A DNA stretch of 64,000 bases from Gordonia polyisoprenivorans NBRC 16320 = JCM 10675 (GCF_000241325.1 NZ_BAEI01000018.1:1-64000); one strand, 5' to 3'; shown: positions 7,767 through 16,254, numbered from the stretch's first letter. Numbers and translations: made by a program. Notes: generated by a model from the sequence alone, not told the origin.

Positions 7767-9059
7767 TTACGGGAGCAATTCGTCCAGATCGCCGTTGACG
7801 CAGTGCTCGACGACCGGGCGAACGGTCTCGAAGGTGCACTCCTTGGGGTTACCCGGGGTGCACGCGTCACCGAGCACGTGGTTGGTCAGCGCGTCGATGG
7901 TGGCCGCGTCGGTGGTGATCTCCTTGCGGTTCTCGTAGTACTTCGTCGGCCCCTCACCGAGACGGTTCTTCGGGTAGGTGTTCTGCTTGACGTCGGCGAA
8001 CTTCTCGACGATGCCCACGTCGCGCAGCAACCGGATCGCCGCTTCGAGCGCGGCATCGGCGGCCTGGACCTTGGTCATACCGTGGGTGTCGACGCCCATC
8101 GCGTCGGCCATGTCGGCGAAGCGCTCGTACATGACCGGCATGTTGAAGGCCCACACGCGCGGCAACGCAATCGCGTTGTTGAGTCCGTGGTGGGTGTCGA
8201 AGAACGCCGAAACCGCATGGCTGATCGAGTGGATGATGCCGAGACCACCGGAATTGAACGCCTGCGCGGCGATGTACTGCGCGTACATCATGCCCTCGCG
8301 GCCGGCGAGTTCGGTCGGGTTCCAGGTGGCCTCACGCAGATGACGAGCCGTCATCCGCACCGCGTGCAGGGCGTTGCCCATCGACGGCGGGAAGTTCAGG
8401 CGCGACACATACGGTTCCGAGGCGTGGGCGAGCACGTCGAAACCACACTGGGCGGTGAAGGCGACCGGGCAGTCGTAGTAGAGCACCGGGTCGTCGATCG
8501 CCAGGGTGGTCACCGCCGCGTCGTCGAAGGCGACATACTTGTGCGGCTTGTCGGGATCGGTTGTGGTGTCGGTGATCACGTAGGCCCACGAGGTCTCCGA
8601 CCCGGTACCCGCGGTCGTCGACACCGCGATGTGCGGCGGGTTCTTGGGGTTCTCGCTCTTGTTGAAGCCCTCGAACTCGTTGACGTTGCGGCCGTCGTGC
8701 GCGACCGAGATGCGCGCACCCTTGCAGGCGTCGTGCGCCGAACCGCCGCCGATGGAGATGAACGAGTCGCACTTCTCCGAGTTGTACAACGACACGGCAT
8801 CCATGACGTTGTAGTCCTTGGGGTTGGACTCGACCTGGTCGTACACGACGACCTCGAGGCCGTGGTACTTGCACGACTCGACGATCTTGTGGACGGTATC
8901 GCTACCCCGCAGACCGGTGGTCATCACGAGGGTCTTCTTGAACCCGAGTTTGAGAGCCTCGGGGCCGATCATCTCGTGCGCGCCCGGGCCCATCATCGCG
9001 CGCGGGAACGGGTGAAACTCCTTGATGGGAAACGGTTTGAGTAGTTCGTCTACCTGCAT
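7767..9059 (-). CDS. mno: NDMA-dependent methanol/alcohol dehydrogenase (Mno/Mdo)
   Basis: This 430-residue Fe-ADH superfamily enzyme carries the features of nicotinoprotein methanol dehydrogenase: GGGSAHDACKG near residue 98, STTAGTGSETSWAYV, and the metal-ligand regions LAHASEPYVS (about 206) and HSISHAVSAFFDTHHGLNN (about 275-292). The family oxidises methanol and short primary alcohols or diols with bound NAD(H). Electrons leave through mycofactocin in vivo, or the dye NDMA in vitro. ATG 9059 has AGGAGG 9 bases upstream. It is the first gene of the cluster reading mno, moxR, VWA, dehydrogenase, mnoS, mnoR, and matches MSMEG_6242 in context. Methanol versus diol preference cannot be read from sequence. 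Confidence 0.92.
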   Translation of the reverse strand: MQVDELLKPFPIKEFHPFPRAMMGPGAHEMIGPEALKLGFKKTLVMTTGLRGSDTVHKIVESCKYHGLEVVVYDQVESNPKDYNVMDAVSLYNSEKCDSFISIGGGSAHDACKGARISVAHDGRNVNEFEGFNKSENPKNPPHIAVSTTAGTGSETSWAYVITDTTTDPDKPHKYVAFDDAAVTTLAIDDPVLYYDCPVAFTAQCGFDVLAHASEPYVSRLNFPPSMGNALHAVRMTARHLREATWNPTELAGREGMMYAQYIAAQAFNSGGLGIIHSISHAVSAFFDTHHGLNNAIALPRVWAFNMPVMYERFADMADAMGVDTHGMTKVQAADAALEAAIRLLRDVGIVEKFADVKQNTYPKNRLGEGPTKYYENRKEITTDAATIDALTNHVLGDACTPGNPKECTFETVRPVVEHCVNGDLDELLP

Positions 9060-9245
9060 CTGACCTGTCCTCCTTCATCCGACGCACACCGCGTGACGCC
9101 GACTTGAGCACCGGCGACGTTACGCGCGTCACACCATGTGTCAGAAGTGTTGTGAGGCCAAACCGTCCCTATTGCACCGAGTGCCAACCGAAGGGCAGTG
9201 CGCCCCCTGCCCGAGTGGTCAGGGTGATGCCATCCGGAGGGTCAG
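9060..9245 (-). promoter_or_regulatory. mno upstream region, expected promoter and MnoR target
   Basis: The 186 bp between cbiO and mno contain the mno Shine-Dalgarno (AGGAGGACAGGT) but no clear -35/-10 pair. An imperfect dyad TGACACATGGTGTGA (about 9127-9141, 5 of 7 positions paired) is a possible regulator site. cbiO ends just upstream on the same strand, so some read-through from the cbi operon is possible. Confidence 0.35.
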
Positions 9246-10016
9246 TCACCGGGCCGACACCTGAGCGGAACGCGCCCGGCGCACTGCATCGATGTCGAAA
9301 CCCCAGGGCATCTCGAGACGATGCGCGGCAAGCAATTCCGAATCCGACAGGATGTCGTCGACGTCGCCGTCGGCGACCACTCGTCCGGCGTCGAGGACCA
9401 CCGCGCGGTCACACAACTGCGCCGCATACAGCAGGTCGTGGGTGACCACGAGCATCGTCGTCCGCAGCGTCAGCAGAGTGTCGGCAAGTTCGCGCCGCGC
9501 CTGCGGGTCGAGGTTCGCCGACGGCTCGTCGAGAACCAGAATGTCTGGGCGGCAAGCCAATACGCTCGCGAGTGCACCACGGCGGCGCTGCCCTCCGGAC
9601 AGGTGGTGCGGACTTCGCCTCGCATGCTCGGTCATCGAGACCGCCGCCAGCGCCTCCTGCACACGGTCGGCGAGTTCGTCACCGCGCACCCCGAAATTGG
9701 CGGGCCCGAATGCCACGTCCTCGGCGAGCGTGGGCATGAACAACTGGTCGTCGGGGTCCTGGAAGACCAGGCCCACGCGGCGTCGGACCTCGCGCAGGGT
9801 GTCCTTGCCCACGCGGGAGCCGTGGACGGTCACCGACCCGGCACTCGGCAGAAGGACTCCGTTGAGCTGCAGCATCAGTGTCGTCTTGCCCGCGCCGTTG
9901 GGGCCGAGCAACGCGATCCGCTCGCCCGGTTCGACGACGAGATCGAGGTGGTCGATGGCGAGGTGTCCGTCGGGGTAGGCGTAGCGCAGTCCGGCGATCT
10001 CGATGGCGGGAGTCAT
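9246..10016 (-). CDS. cbiO: Cobalt/nickel ECF transporter ATPase CbiO
   Basis: The 256-residue ABC ATPase has Walker A GPNGAGKTT, Q-loop VFQDPDDQLF, signature LSGGQRRR, Walker B ILVLDEPSANLD and the H-loop VVTHD. It energises the CbiMNQ metal importer at the inner face of the membrane. The Q-loop followed by DPDDQ is typical of ECF-type ATPases. Start: ATG 10016 overlaps the cbiQ stop as ATGA. It is the last gene of the cbiMNQO operon. Confidence 0.9.
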   Translation of the reverse strand: MTPAIEIAGLRYAYPDGHLAIDHLDLVVEPGERIALLGPNGAGKTTLMLQLNGVLLPSAGSVTVHGSRVGKDTLREVRRRVGLVFQDPDDQLFMPTLAEDVAFGPANFGVRGDELADRVQEALAAVSMTEHARRSPHHLSGGQRRRGALASVLACRPDILVLDEPSANLDPQARRELADTLLTLRTTMLVVTHDLLYAAQLCDRAVVLDAGRVVADGDVDDILSDSELLAAHRLEMPWGFDIDAVRRARSAQVSAR

Positions 10017-10789
10017 CGCAACACCCAGGCGGCCGCGGCGATCGCGGTCGCGGCCAGCGCGGGTGTCACGATCACCAACCACTGGCCGGCGCTCGCACGG
10101 GCGGAGGTCACCACCCCGGGCATCTCCGGGATCGTGCCGGTGAAACCCCGCGACATCATCGCCAGATGGACCCGCTCGCCGCGCTCGTACGAACGGAGGA
10201 ACAGTGCGCCAACACCTTTGGCGATCGCACCGATCTGGTGGATCGCTCGCGGTGAGTCCCCGCGGGCGACGCGGGCGATCTGCATGCGTCGGATCTCGGC
10301 GGTCAACAGATCGACGTAACGCAGCATCATGACGAAGATCGGGGTGATCGACGCGGGCACGCCGAGTCGGGTGAGCGCCACCGGCAGCTCACGCGCCGGC
10401 GTGGTGGCAGCGAAGGTCAGCGATGCCGCGACTCCGAGCGTGCCCTTGATGACGATCCCCCACCCGGCGTACAGCCCGGGCACCGACAACGAGAGCCCGG
10501 CGACGGCGACCCGCTCGCCACCTTCGGCGAAGGGCAGCAACACCGCAAGAATCACGAACGGGACCTCGATCAGCATGCGTGGAGCAATCCATGCCGGTGA
10601 GATCCGGGCGACGACCCACACCGCGGCCAGGACGATCGCGAAACCCGCGTAGGGCCAGAACATCTCACGCGGGGTGGCGACCACCGCGAAGACGAAGAAG
10701 ACCAGGCAGACGATCTTCACCTCGGCGGGCGCGCGGTGAACCGCGGAGTCGCCGGCGCGGTAGACCGGGTGCGGGTGTCCGGCTCCCAT
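10013..10789 (-). CDS. cbiQ: Cobalt/nickel ECF transporter transmembrane protein CbiQ
   Basis: The 258-residue membrane protein has about five to six hydrophobic segments and the coupling-helix region of EcfT/CbiQ proteins (ARGDSPRAIHQIG and a second Arg-containing motif, MMSRGFTG). It is the scaffold that transmits ATP hydrolysis by CbiO to the substrate-binding unit CbiM. ATG 10789 lies 4 bp after the upstream cbiN stop. The frame upstream of 10789 only overlaps cbiN. Confidence 0.88.
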   Translation of the reverse strand: MGAGHPHPVYRAGDSAVHRAPAEVKIVCLVFFVFAVVATPREMFWPYAGFAIVLAAVWVVARISPAWIAPRMLIEVPFVILAVLLPFAEGGERVAVAGLSLSVPGLYAGWGIVIKGTLGVAASLTFAATTPARELPVALTRLGVPASITPIFVMMLRYVDLLTAEIRRMQIARVARGDSPRAIHQIGAIAKGVGALFLRSYERGERVHLAMMSRGFTGTIPEMPGVVTSARASAGQWLVIVTPALAATAIAAAAWVLR

Positions 10790-10793
10790 CGAC

Positions 10794-11213
10794 TCAGTCT
10801 CCCGATCCGGTCCCCGACCGGGCGACACCGGTACGGGCACGTCGAGCCCCGCCGATGATCCAGAACAGGCCCGCGGCGATCACGAGGGTGATCACCACGC
10901 CGATCACCCCGGCGATCCCGTTGGTGTAGCCGATTCCGCGAAAGCTGTAGTCGGCCAGCGGCGATGAGGCCATGGCGTGGTCGGTGGCATGCTGCGCGAT
11001 GCAGTCTCCGGTGAGTTGCTCGGCACCGTCGACCTCGGTCGTCTCGCACCCCCGCAGCGTGGTCGAGTCCAGACCGTCCGGTGACGAACTGGCCAGATAG
11101 GACACCAGACCTGCGATGAGCAAGGCCACCACACCGAACGCGATGAGGAAGGTCCTGCGATGGACCCGGGGCGAGCGGTCGCGGCGATCGCCGGAGGTTC
11201 CGGTGGCGGTCAT
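10794..11213 (-). CDS. cbiN: PDGLE-domain CbiN-like transporter subunit
   Basis: The 139-residue protein has two transmembrane helices (residues about 20-43 and 100-125) around an extracytoplasmic loop that begins with the family signature SSPDGLD. PDGLE/CbiN proteins assist metal loading of CbiM. ATG 11213 overlaps the cbiM stop as ATGA. The loop carries Cys and His residues (GCETTE, CIAQHATDHAM) that could touch metal. Confidence 0.85.
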   Translation of the reverse strand: MTATGTSGDRRDRSPRVHRRTFLIAFGVVALLIAGLVSYLASSSPDGLDSTTLRGCETTEVDGAEQLTGDCIAQHATDHAMASSPLADYSFRGIGYTNGIAGVIGVVITLVIAAGLFWIIGGARRARTGVARSGTGSGD

Positions 11214-11935
11214 GCCGTCGCTCCGATCAGCGTGGCGGGAGAGTCGGTGCGACGCAACAGGTAGACGAGATCGGGGCGGGCCCGGGCGACCGCCACCACG
11301 GTCGCCGCGGTGATCAGCCCTTCGCCGACCCCGATCAACAGGTGCGTGCCCCACATGTAGCTCGCGACCGCGGTCATCGACGTCGCCGCCGCTCCACCGA
11401 TGGCGTATTCGACGACGAATCCGGTTGCCGCGCACATGGTCCCGCAGAGCGCCGAGACGAAGGCCACCACCCCCAGACCGGCGAGCGGGTGATCCGACCG
11501 GCCCCGGCGACCAACACGCAGCAGTCGCGACGCGACCACCGCGACGCCGTAGCCGACGAACGTCGAGAGGAGAGCCATGTTGGTGAGGTTGGCCCCGAGG
11601 GCGGTGATGCCGCCGTCGGCGAACAGCAGGCACTGCACGATCAACACGATCGCGATGCACAACGCGCCGGTGTAGGGCCCCACCAGGATTGCGGCGAGTG
11701 CACCTCCGAGCAGATGCCCGCTCACACCGGGGAGGACGGGGAAATTGATCATCTGGACGGCGAAGATGAAAGCGGCCACGAGGCCGGCCATCGGCACGGT
11801 CTTCTCGTCGAGGTCGCGGCGCGCACGCCAGGCACAGAAGGCCAGTCCGACCACGGCGATGGCGCCGAACAGGAGCGAGGTCGGTGCGTTGATGATGCCG
11901 TCGCTCATATGCATGGCGACTGGGGTGGTGGACAT
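11210..11935 (-). CDS. cbiM: Cobalt/nickel ECF transporter substrate-binding protein CbiM
   Basis: The multi-spanning protein carries the family start motif MHMSDGIIN. In CbiM/NikM the Met-His N-terminus itself ligates Co or Ni. Two starts are possible. ATG 11935 has a good Shine-Dalgarno (GAAGGG) but adds seven residues before MHM; ATG 11914 gives the canonical MH terminus but lacks a Shine-Dalgarno. If 11935 is used, the extension would need processing. First gene of the operon cbiM-cbiN-cbiQ-cbiO, all with ATGA overlaps or a 4-bp gap. Cobalt is favoured because pduO, an adenosylcobalamin-forming enzyme, is nearby, but nickel is not excluded. Confidence 0.87.
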   Translation of the reverse strand: MSTTPVAMHMSDGIINAPTSLLFGAIAVVGLAFCAWRARRDLDEKTVPMAGLVAAFIFAVQMINFPVLPGVSGHLLGGALAAILVGPYTGALCIAIVLIVQCLLFADGGITALGANLTNMALLSTFVGYGVAVVASRLLRVGRRGRSDHPLAGLGVVAFVSALCGTMCAATGFVVEYAIGGAAATSMTAVASYMWGTHLLIGVGEGLITAATVVAVARARPDLVYLLRRTDSPATLIGATA

Positions 11936-12009
11936 GAGCAGTGCCCTTCGAGATCCCTGGAGGTACACGCCCGGACGGCGCGATACGGGAAACACTAAAA
12001 CCGGACATC

Positions 12010-12033
12010 ACATCTGTCCACTTATTCAGATGT
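12010..12033. promoter_or_regulatory. Inverted repeat upstream of cbiM, possible operator
   Basis: ACATCTG (12010-12016) and CAGATGT (12027-12033) are exact inverted 7-mers around an AT-rich 10-bp spacer, about 75 bp upstream of the cbiM start. A metalloregulator site is a reasonable guess. The B12-box of cobalamin riboswitches was not found here. Confidence 0.35.
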
Positions 12034-12056
12034 TGAGGTGCTCAGACTGTCCGACC

Positions 12057-12076
12057 GGTCAGGTGTGGCCCTGACC
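12057..12076 (-). terminator. Short hairpin after the MerR-type gene
   Basis: GGTCAGG (12057-12063) and CCTGACC (12070-12076) form a 7-bp stem with a 6-nt loop between the end of the MerR-like gene and cbiM. There is no T-tract, so termination is only a possibility. Confidence 0.3.
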
Positions 12077-12128
12077 ACAATTCGACGACGCATTGTCGGG
12101 TCGGATCGGCACGCCCTGTTGGAGCGGG

Positions 12129-12896
12129 TCAGGACGTTGTTGGCGCTGCGGCGAACAGTCCCGCTGAGCGAGGCTGTTCGATGGGATCTGCCAGGATCGC
12201 TCCGGAGCGGAGTAGTGCGAATGTGCGCTGGGCGATGGACGGGAGTCGGGAGTCGAGCGCGGTGAGTGGGGTGGTGTGATCCGTGAGTTCACGGACTGCG
12301 CTGATCGCCTTCTGTACTTCGGGGATGCGGTAGCCGCCCGCGCGAAGGGCAGCGACGATGCGGGCGTCGCGGATCGCGACACCCGGGTAGCGTCGTACAC
12401 TTCCGGCCGGCGTGGAGACTCTTTGAGGCGTGATCAGGCCGACACTTTCCCAGAAGCGAAGCGTGGACGCCTTCACTTCGAGGGCTTGCGCGAGCTCGGT
12501 TATGGTCATGCAGTCGTCTTCGGTGGGCGCGACGTCGGCGGTTTCCTCGGAACTGATGGACGTCAGTGCCGATCGCGCGGCCAGTGTGTGTTCGCGTTCC
12601 CTGTTGAGCCTGGTGTGGAGCTCGCTGATCATGGCTGCAGCGTAATCGCTTGGAGCACTGCGGATTTGCCGCATCGTGCGGCACGCCACGACCGGTCGGA
12701 CGGCGTACGCCAGGTCGCGGTAGGCACACAAGCTGTGCACGTGCTCTGGCGAGAACTGTCGGTAGCCGCTGCGGGTTCTCGGCGCCGGCGGAATCACGCC
12801 GAGTGCTTCCAGGTCACGCACTTGCTGAACCGAGTACCCCGCTGCCGCTGCTACATCGGCAGTCGTCATCGTCGGCGATAGTCCCTCCGTGCGCAT
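12129..12896 (-). CDS. Transcriptional regulator with two MerR-type helix-turn-helix domains
   Basis: The 255-residue protein contains two MerR-like winged helices. The first is at about residues 10-75 (DVAAAAGYSVQQVRDLEALGVI, then RSGYRQF). The second is at about residues 130-200 (MTITELAQALEVKASTLRFWESVGLI, then VRRYPGVAIRDARIV). A helical C-terminus follows, with no Cys cluster typical of metal-sensing MerR. Start: ATG 12896 has GGAGGG five bases upstream; the longer frame overlaps the divergent gene. It is divergent from the DUF6194 gene, with a perfect dyad between them (12914-12933), so autoregulation and control of its neighbour are likely. The signal is unknown. Confidence 0.8.
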   Translation of the reverse strand: MRTEGLSPTMTTADVAAAAGYSVQQVRDLEALGVIPPAPRTRSGYRQFSPEHVHSLCAYRDLAYAVRPVVACRTMRQIRSAPSDYAAAMISELHTRLNREREHTLAARSALTSISSEETADVAPTEDDCMTITELAQALEVKASTLRFWESVGLITPQRVSTPAGSVRRYPGVAIRDARIVAALRAGGYRIPEVQKAISAVRELTDHTTPLTALDSRLPSIAQRTFALLRSGAILADPIEQPRSAGLFAAAPTTS

Positions 12897-12913
12897 GCAA
12901 CCCTCCATAAACG

Positions 12914-12933
12914 CTTCAAGTACATGCTTGAAG
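12914..12933. promoter_or_regulatory. MerR-type operator between the divergent genes
   Basis: CTTCAAGTACATGCTTGAAG is a perfect dyad with 7-bp arms and a 6-bp centre, the form typical of MerR-family operators. It sits 18 bp upstream of the regulator start and ends one base before the DUF6194 start, so bound protein would control both promoters. Confidence 0.7.
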
Positions 12934-12934
12934 T

Positions 12935-13438
12935 ATGAACATGGACCAACTGTTGCAAACAATCCGATCGTTTGATGGGCTGCTCGAGTTCGCACCTACC
13001 GAGGGTGACGAGTTCCCGCCAACCGCTTGGGGCGATCACTTCTTCTACTACGCCCCCGACGGCCAGGTGCCGAAACGTCAGCAGCCCTACGCCACCATCG
13101 TCACAAAGAACTACCCCGACGACTCCCTGTCCGACCTTGACAAGCCCGGCCGGTGGCGACTGAACATTCACGTCGGCACCACCACGGCTCGTGAACTGAC
13201 CGACAAAACGGCTGTGCCTACTGATGATCAGTGGGACTTCGCAGCGCCCGACGTTGTCTTTCCGCACCCCCTGTATCGCCACCAGGGGTGGGTATCGATC
13301 GTCAACCCGGGTGCTCGCACCAGCATGCTGGCTGTCCGCCTCCTTCGTCAGGCGCACGAGGCCGCACGTCACCGCCTCGAGCATCGACGTTCCCGGGAAC
13401 GGATCGAACGCGAGCCCGGAGCGGGCGGCACCCGATGA
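12935..13438 (+). CDS. DUF6194-family protein of unknown function
   Basis: The 167-residue protein resembles the actinobacterial DUF6194 family. It has a conserved aromatic and charged N-terminal half (WGDHFFYYAPDG, ATIVTKNYPDDSLSDL), a central WRLNIHVG strand and FPHPLYRHQGWVSIVNP near the end. No catalytic motif or signal peptide is seen, so it is likely cytosolic. The C-terminal tail after about residue 145 is Arg/Glu-rich. ATG 12935 or 12941 could start it; no Shine-Dalgarno is present, so a leaderless transcript from the operator region is plausible. It is divergent from, and probably controlled by, the tandem-MerR regulator. Confidence 0.7.
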   Translation: MNMDQLLQTIRSFDGLLEFAPTEGDEFPPTAWGDHFFYYAPDGQVPKRQQPYATIVTKNYPDDSLSDLDKPGRWRLNIHVGTTTARELTDKTAVPTDDQWDFAAPDVVFPHPLYRHQGWVSIVNPGARTSMLAVRLLRQAHEAARHRLEHRRSRERIEREPGAGGTR

Positions 13439-13557
13439 CACCGCAGTGCACCGCTCACCGTCGAAGGTAGACGACGGCTGATCGAGCAATGCCGTACCTC
13501 CACACCGCGCCTGCACATAGTGCACCTGGGCGTAAAGGTCGTCATGACCTCATCCAC

Positions 13558-13857
13558 CTAGTGGTGGTGGCCGGCCCCGATCCAGTGCAGGAGTTGATGA
13601 ACGGTCTCGTCCTCGAGTCGGTAGCTGACCGAGCGGCCCTGGCGGGTGGAGGTGACCCATCCCTGATGTCGCAGCACGCGCAGGGCCTGCGAGACCGCGG
13701 TCTCGGTTCGCCCAACCTCGGTGGCGAGGTCGCCGACGATGATGCCCGGCGTCCGGTGCAGTACCAGCAGGATCTCGAGGCGGTGGGGATCGGACAACAG
13801 GTCGAAGCGACTCGCCCACGCGGCGATGTCGACCTCGCCGGTCGGGTGGGCGCTCAT
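13558..13857 (-). CDS. ArsR-family transcriptional regulator ending in three His
   Basis: The 99-residue winged-helix protein has the ArsR fold: [16 protein letters not shown], the recognition helix region [20 protein letters not shown] and the wing [12 protein letters not shown]. It ends [11 protein letters not shown], a His-rich last helix where SmtB/NmtR/KmtR sensors bind Zn, Ni or Co. The canonical D-x-H pair is replaced (Thr at the His position), so metal binding is unproven. Its ATG overlaps the murA stop as ATGA. The cbi importer genes lie 1.6 kb away and are a possible target. Confidence 0.8.
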   Translation of the reverse strand: MSAHPTGEVDIAAWASRFDLLSDPHRLEILLVLHRTPGIIVGDLATEVGRTETAVSQALRVLRHQGWVTSTRQGRSVSYRLEDETVHQLLHWIGAGHHH

Positions 13858-15110
13858 CCCCGGACCCGCTCGATGCCGCCACCGAGCCGGGTGAGGTTCT
13901 CCTCGAAGTTCGGGTAGCCGCGGTCGATGTGCTCGATGTCGTGCACCTCGGTGACCCCGTCGGCGACGAGGCCGGCCAGGACCAACCCGGCGCCCGCACG
14001 GATGTCCGAACACCACACCGGGGCACTCGAGAGTCGCTCGATACCGCGGACGACGGCGTGATGGCCGTCGGTGCGGGCGTCGGCTCCCAGACGCACCATC
14101 TCCTCGACGAAGCGGAAGCGCGCCTCGAACACGTTCTCGGTGATCACCGACATGCCGTCGGCGACCGCCGCGAGTCCGATCGCCATCGGCTGCAGGTCCG
14201 TCGGGAACCCGGGAAACGGCAGGGTCGACACGTTGACCGCGGTGGGCCTGCCGTCGTGGCGTACCCGGAAACCGTCGGGCAGGGTATCCACCCGGGCGCC
14301 GGTGTCGACCAGTTTGTTGAGGACGAGCTGCAGGTGCGCGGGCGCGACGCCGCGCACCGTCACGTCGCCACGGGTCATCGCCGCGGCGATCCCCCAGGTG
14401 GCACCGACGATCCGGTCGCCGATCACCCGATGCTCGGTGGGATGGAGTCGATCGACACCGGTCACCGTCAGCGTCGAGGTGCCGGCACCGTCGATCCGTG
14501 CACCCATCTGCGAGAGCATCACGCACAGGTCGACGATCTCCGGCTCGCGGGCGGCGTTGTCGATCGTGGTCTGCCCGTCCGCGAGCACCGCGGCCATCAG
14601 GATGTTCTCGGTCGCGCCGACCGACGGGAATTCCAGCGCGACCGGTGCACCGACCAGGGCGTCCGCCTCGGCGACCACACAGCCGTGCTCGATCGCGCTG
14701 TGCGCACCGAGCGCGCGCAGACCGGCCTGATGCATGTCGAGCGGCCGGGACCCGATCGCGTCCCCACCGGGGAGTGCGACGACCGCCCGGCGGCAGCGAG
14801 CCATCAACGGCCCCAGCACACACACCGACGCGCGGAACTGTTTCACCGCGTCGAAGTCGGCGTGGTACTTCGGCTCGGCGGGCGCATCGATCACGACGGT
14901 GTCGCCGTCGATGGAGACCGTCGCACCCAACCCCCGCAGCACGTCGGCCATCAGCGGTACGTCGGCGATCTCCGGCGAATTGGTCAATGTGGTCGTGCCC
15001 TCGGCGAGCAATGCGGCGGCCATCAACTTCAGGACGCTGTTCTTGGCGCCGCCCACCGAGACCTCACCCTGCAGACGGGCTCCCCCGGTCACCAGATAGC
15101 GATCAGTCAC
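13854..15110 (-). CDS. murA: UDP-N-acetylglucosamine 1-carboxyvinyltransferase MurA
   Basis: This 418-residue enzyme, the same length as M. tuberculosis MurA, transfers enolpyruvate from PEP to UDP-GlcNAc as the first committed step of peptidoglycan synthesis. The active-site loop reads [14 protein letters not shown] with Asp117 instead of the usual Cys, the mycobacterial substitution that gives intrinsic fosfomycin resistance. [13 protein letters not shown] carries the catalytic Lys-Asn pair. GTG 15110 is chosen: a TAAGCT -10 element (15118-15123) ends 7 bases upstream, so the transcript is probably leaderless. arsR overlaps its end. Confidence 0.95.
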   Translation of the reverse strand: MTDRYLVTGGARLQGEVSVGGAKNSVLKLMAAALLAEGTTTLTNSPEIADVPLMADVLRGLGATVSIDGDTVVIDAPAEPKYHADFDAVKQFRASVCVLGPLMARCRRAVVALPGGDAIGSRPLDMHQAGLRALGAHSAIEHGCVVAEADALVGAPVALEFPSVGATENILMAAVLADGQTTIDNAAREPEIVDLCVMLSQMGARIDGAGTSTLTVTGVDRLHPTEHRVIGDRIVGATWGIAAAMTRGDVTVRGVAPAHLQLVLNKLVDTGARVDTLPDGFRVRHDGRPTAVNVSTLPFPGFPTDLQPMAIGLAAVADGMSVITENVFEARFRFVEEMVRLGADARTDGHHAVVRGIERLSSAPVWCSDIRAGAGLVLAGLVADGVTEVHDIEHIDRGYPNFEENLTRLGGGIERVRG

Positions 15111-15117
15111 GCCAGAC

Positions 15118-15160
15118 AGCTTATCCGCCCGCCACCGCCACCCTGGCGAGGCGCTAGATT
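15118..15160. promoter_or_regulatory. Divergent leaderless promoters of murA and pduO
   Basis: On the minus strand TAAGCT (15118-15123) ends 7 nt before the murA GTG. On the plus strand TAGATT (15155-15160) ends 8 nt before the pduO ATG. Both place the transcription start at or within about two bases of the start codon, and neither gene has a Shine-Dalgarno. Confidence 0.55.
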
Positions 15161-15168
15161 CGGGACCT

Positions 15169-15783
15169 ATGGCCGTACATCTCACCCGCATCTACACGCG
15201 CACCGGCGACGACGGGAGCACCGGGCTCAGTGACTTCTCGCGCGTATCCAAGACCGATCCGCGAGTGGTCGCCTACGCCGACTGCGATGAGGCCAATGCG
15301 GCGATCGGGGCGGCGCTATCGCTCGGCGGACCGGTTCCCGACGACATCGCGGCGGTATTGCGGACGGTCCAGAACGACCTGTTCGATGCCGGCGCCGACC
15401 TGTCCACACCGGTGGTCGAGGACCCGAAGTACCCGCCGCTGCGCATCGAGCAGGACTACATCGATGCACTCGAACACTGGTGTGATGCGTTCGGCGAGCC
15501 CCTGCCGTCACTCGATTCCTTCATCCTGCCCGGCGGCAGTCCCCTCTCGGCTCTGCTCCACCAGGCCAGAACCGTCACCCGGCGCGCCGAGCGATCGGCG
15601 TGGGCGGCCGTCGACGCCGACCCCGACGCCACCTCGGTGCTCCCGGCGCGCTACCTGAATCGGCTCTCGGATCTGCTGTTCATCCTCTCGCGCGTGGCCA
15701 ACCGACCACCCCACGGCGACGGCGACATCACCTGGGTACCGGGCGGTCAACGTCACCGGCCGGATAAGACGGCGTCCGAGTGA
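15169..15783 (+). CDS. pduO: Corrinoid (cob(I)alamin) ATP adenosyltransferase, PduO type
   Basis: The 204-residue protein has the PduO hallmarks: [13 protein letters not shown] at the N-terminus (ATP site), [20 protein letters not shown], and a second ATP/substrate segment [25 protein letters not shown], with the end helix [15 protein letters not shown]. It converts cob(I)alamin to adenosylcobalamin for B12-dependent mutases or dehydratases. The orthologous position in M. tuberculosis is Rv1314c, next to murA. It is divergent from murA and likely leaderless. Confidence 0.92.
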   Translation: MAVHLTRIYTRTGDDGSTGLSDFSRVSKTDPRVVAYADCDEANAAIGAALSLGGPVPDDIAAVLRTVQNDLFDAGADLSTPVVEDPKYPPLRIEQDYIDALEHWCDAFGEPLPSLDSFILPGGSPLSALLHQARTVTRRAERSAWAAVDADPDATSVLPARYLNRLSDLLFILSRVANRPPHGDGDITWVPGGQRHRPDKTASE

Positions 15784-15810
15784 TCACCGCGTGATCTGAT
15801 TCTCGAACGC

Positions 15811-16254
15811 TCAGGCGCTGCGGCGTTCGGCGCGAGCCGACCGCCGGGACTCCAACCAGGACTGGAATGCGGTGACCCCACCGGCGTCGAAGGCGATCTC
15901 GTAGTCCTTGCCGGCACCCGAGCCGACGGACTGGTGCACGTGCAGGATGATCAAGCCCTCGAGGATGTCGCGTTCGCTGCCGACGGCGCGTCGGCGTCCG
16001 GAGATCTCGATCGAACGCCGGGGCAGGGTGTGTGACGGACCCGCGCGCAGAGAACTCAGCCGGAAATATCGCAGTGCTTCGTCACTGTAGTGGACAGTCC
16101 CGTGCCGCCAGCCCTCGTCGACATCGGCCGGCAGGGTCCGCAGCAGCACCGGTGTACCACCGCGCCGCAGCTGGCCCACCCGGTAGGCGAGCAGACCGCA
16201 CACGCACAGGGCGATGAGGAGCAGGACGCTCAGCGTGATCACGAGTTCGGACAC
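15811..16254 (-). CDS. DUF2550 membrane-anchored protein (Rv1312-like)
   Basis: The 147-residue protein has one N-terminal transmembrane helix (residues about 4-24), a short basic stop-transfer and a soluble C-terminal domain with the conserved segments WRHGTVHYSDEALRYFRL and ISGRRR. The family always follows atpC in mycobacteria, but its function is unknown. Here it lies 168 bp downstream of atpC, beyond a strong hairpin, so it may have its own promoter. Confidence 0.82.
   Translation of the reverse strand: MSELVITLSVLLLIALCVCGLLAYRVGQLRRGGTPVLLRTLPADVDEGWRHGTVHYSDEALRYFRLSSLRAGPSHTLPRRSIEISGRRRAVGSERDILEGLIILHVHQSVGSGAGKDYEIAFDAGGVTAFQSWLESRRSARAERRSA

Noticed and set aside
11936..12128. 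Cobalamin riboswitch upstream of cbiM
   Set aside because: The conserved B12 box and its helices could not be found; only short dyads are present.
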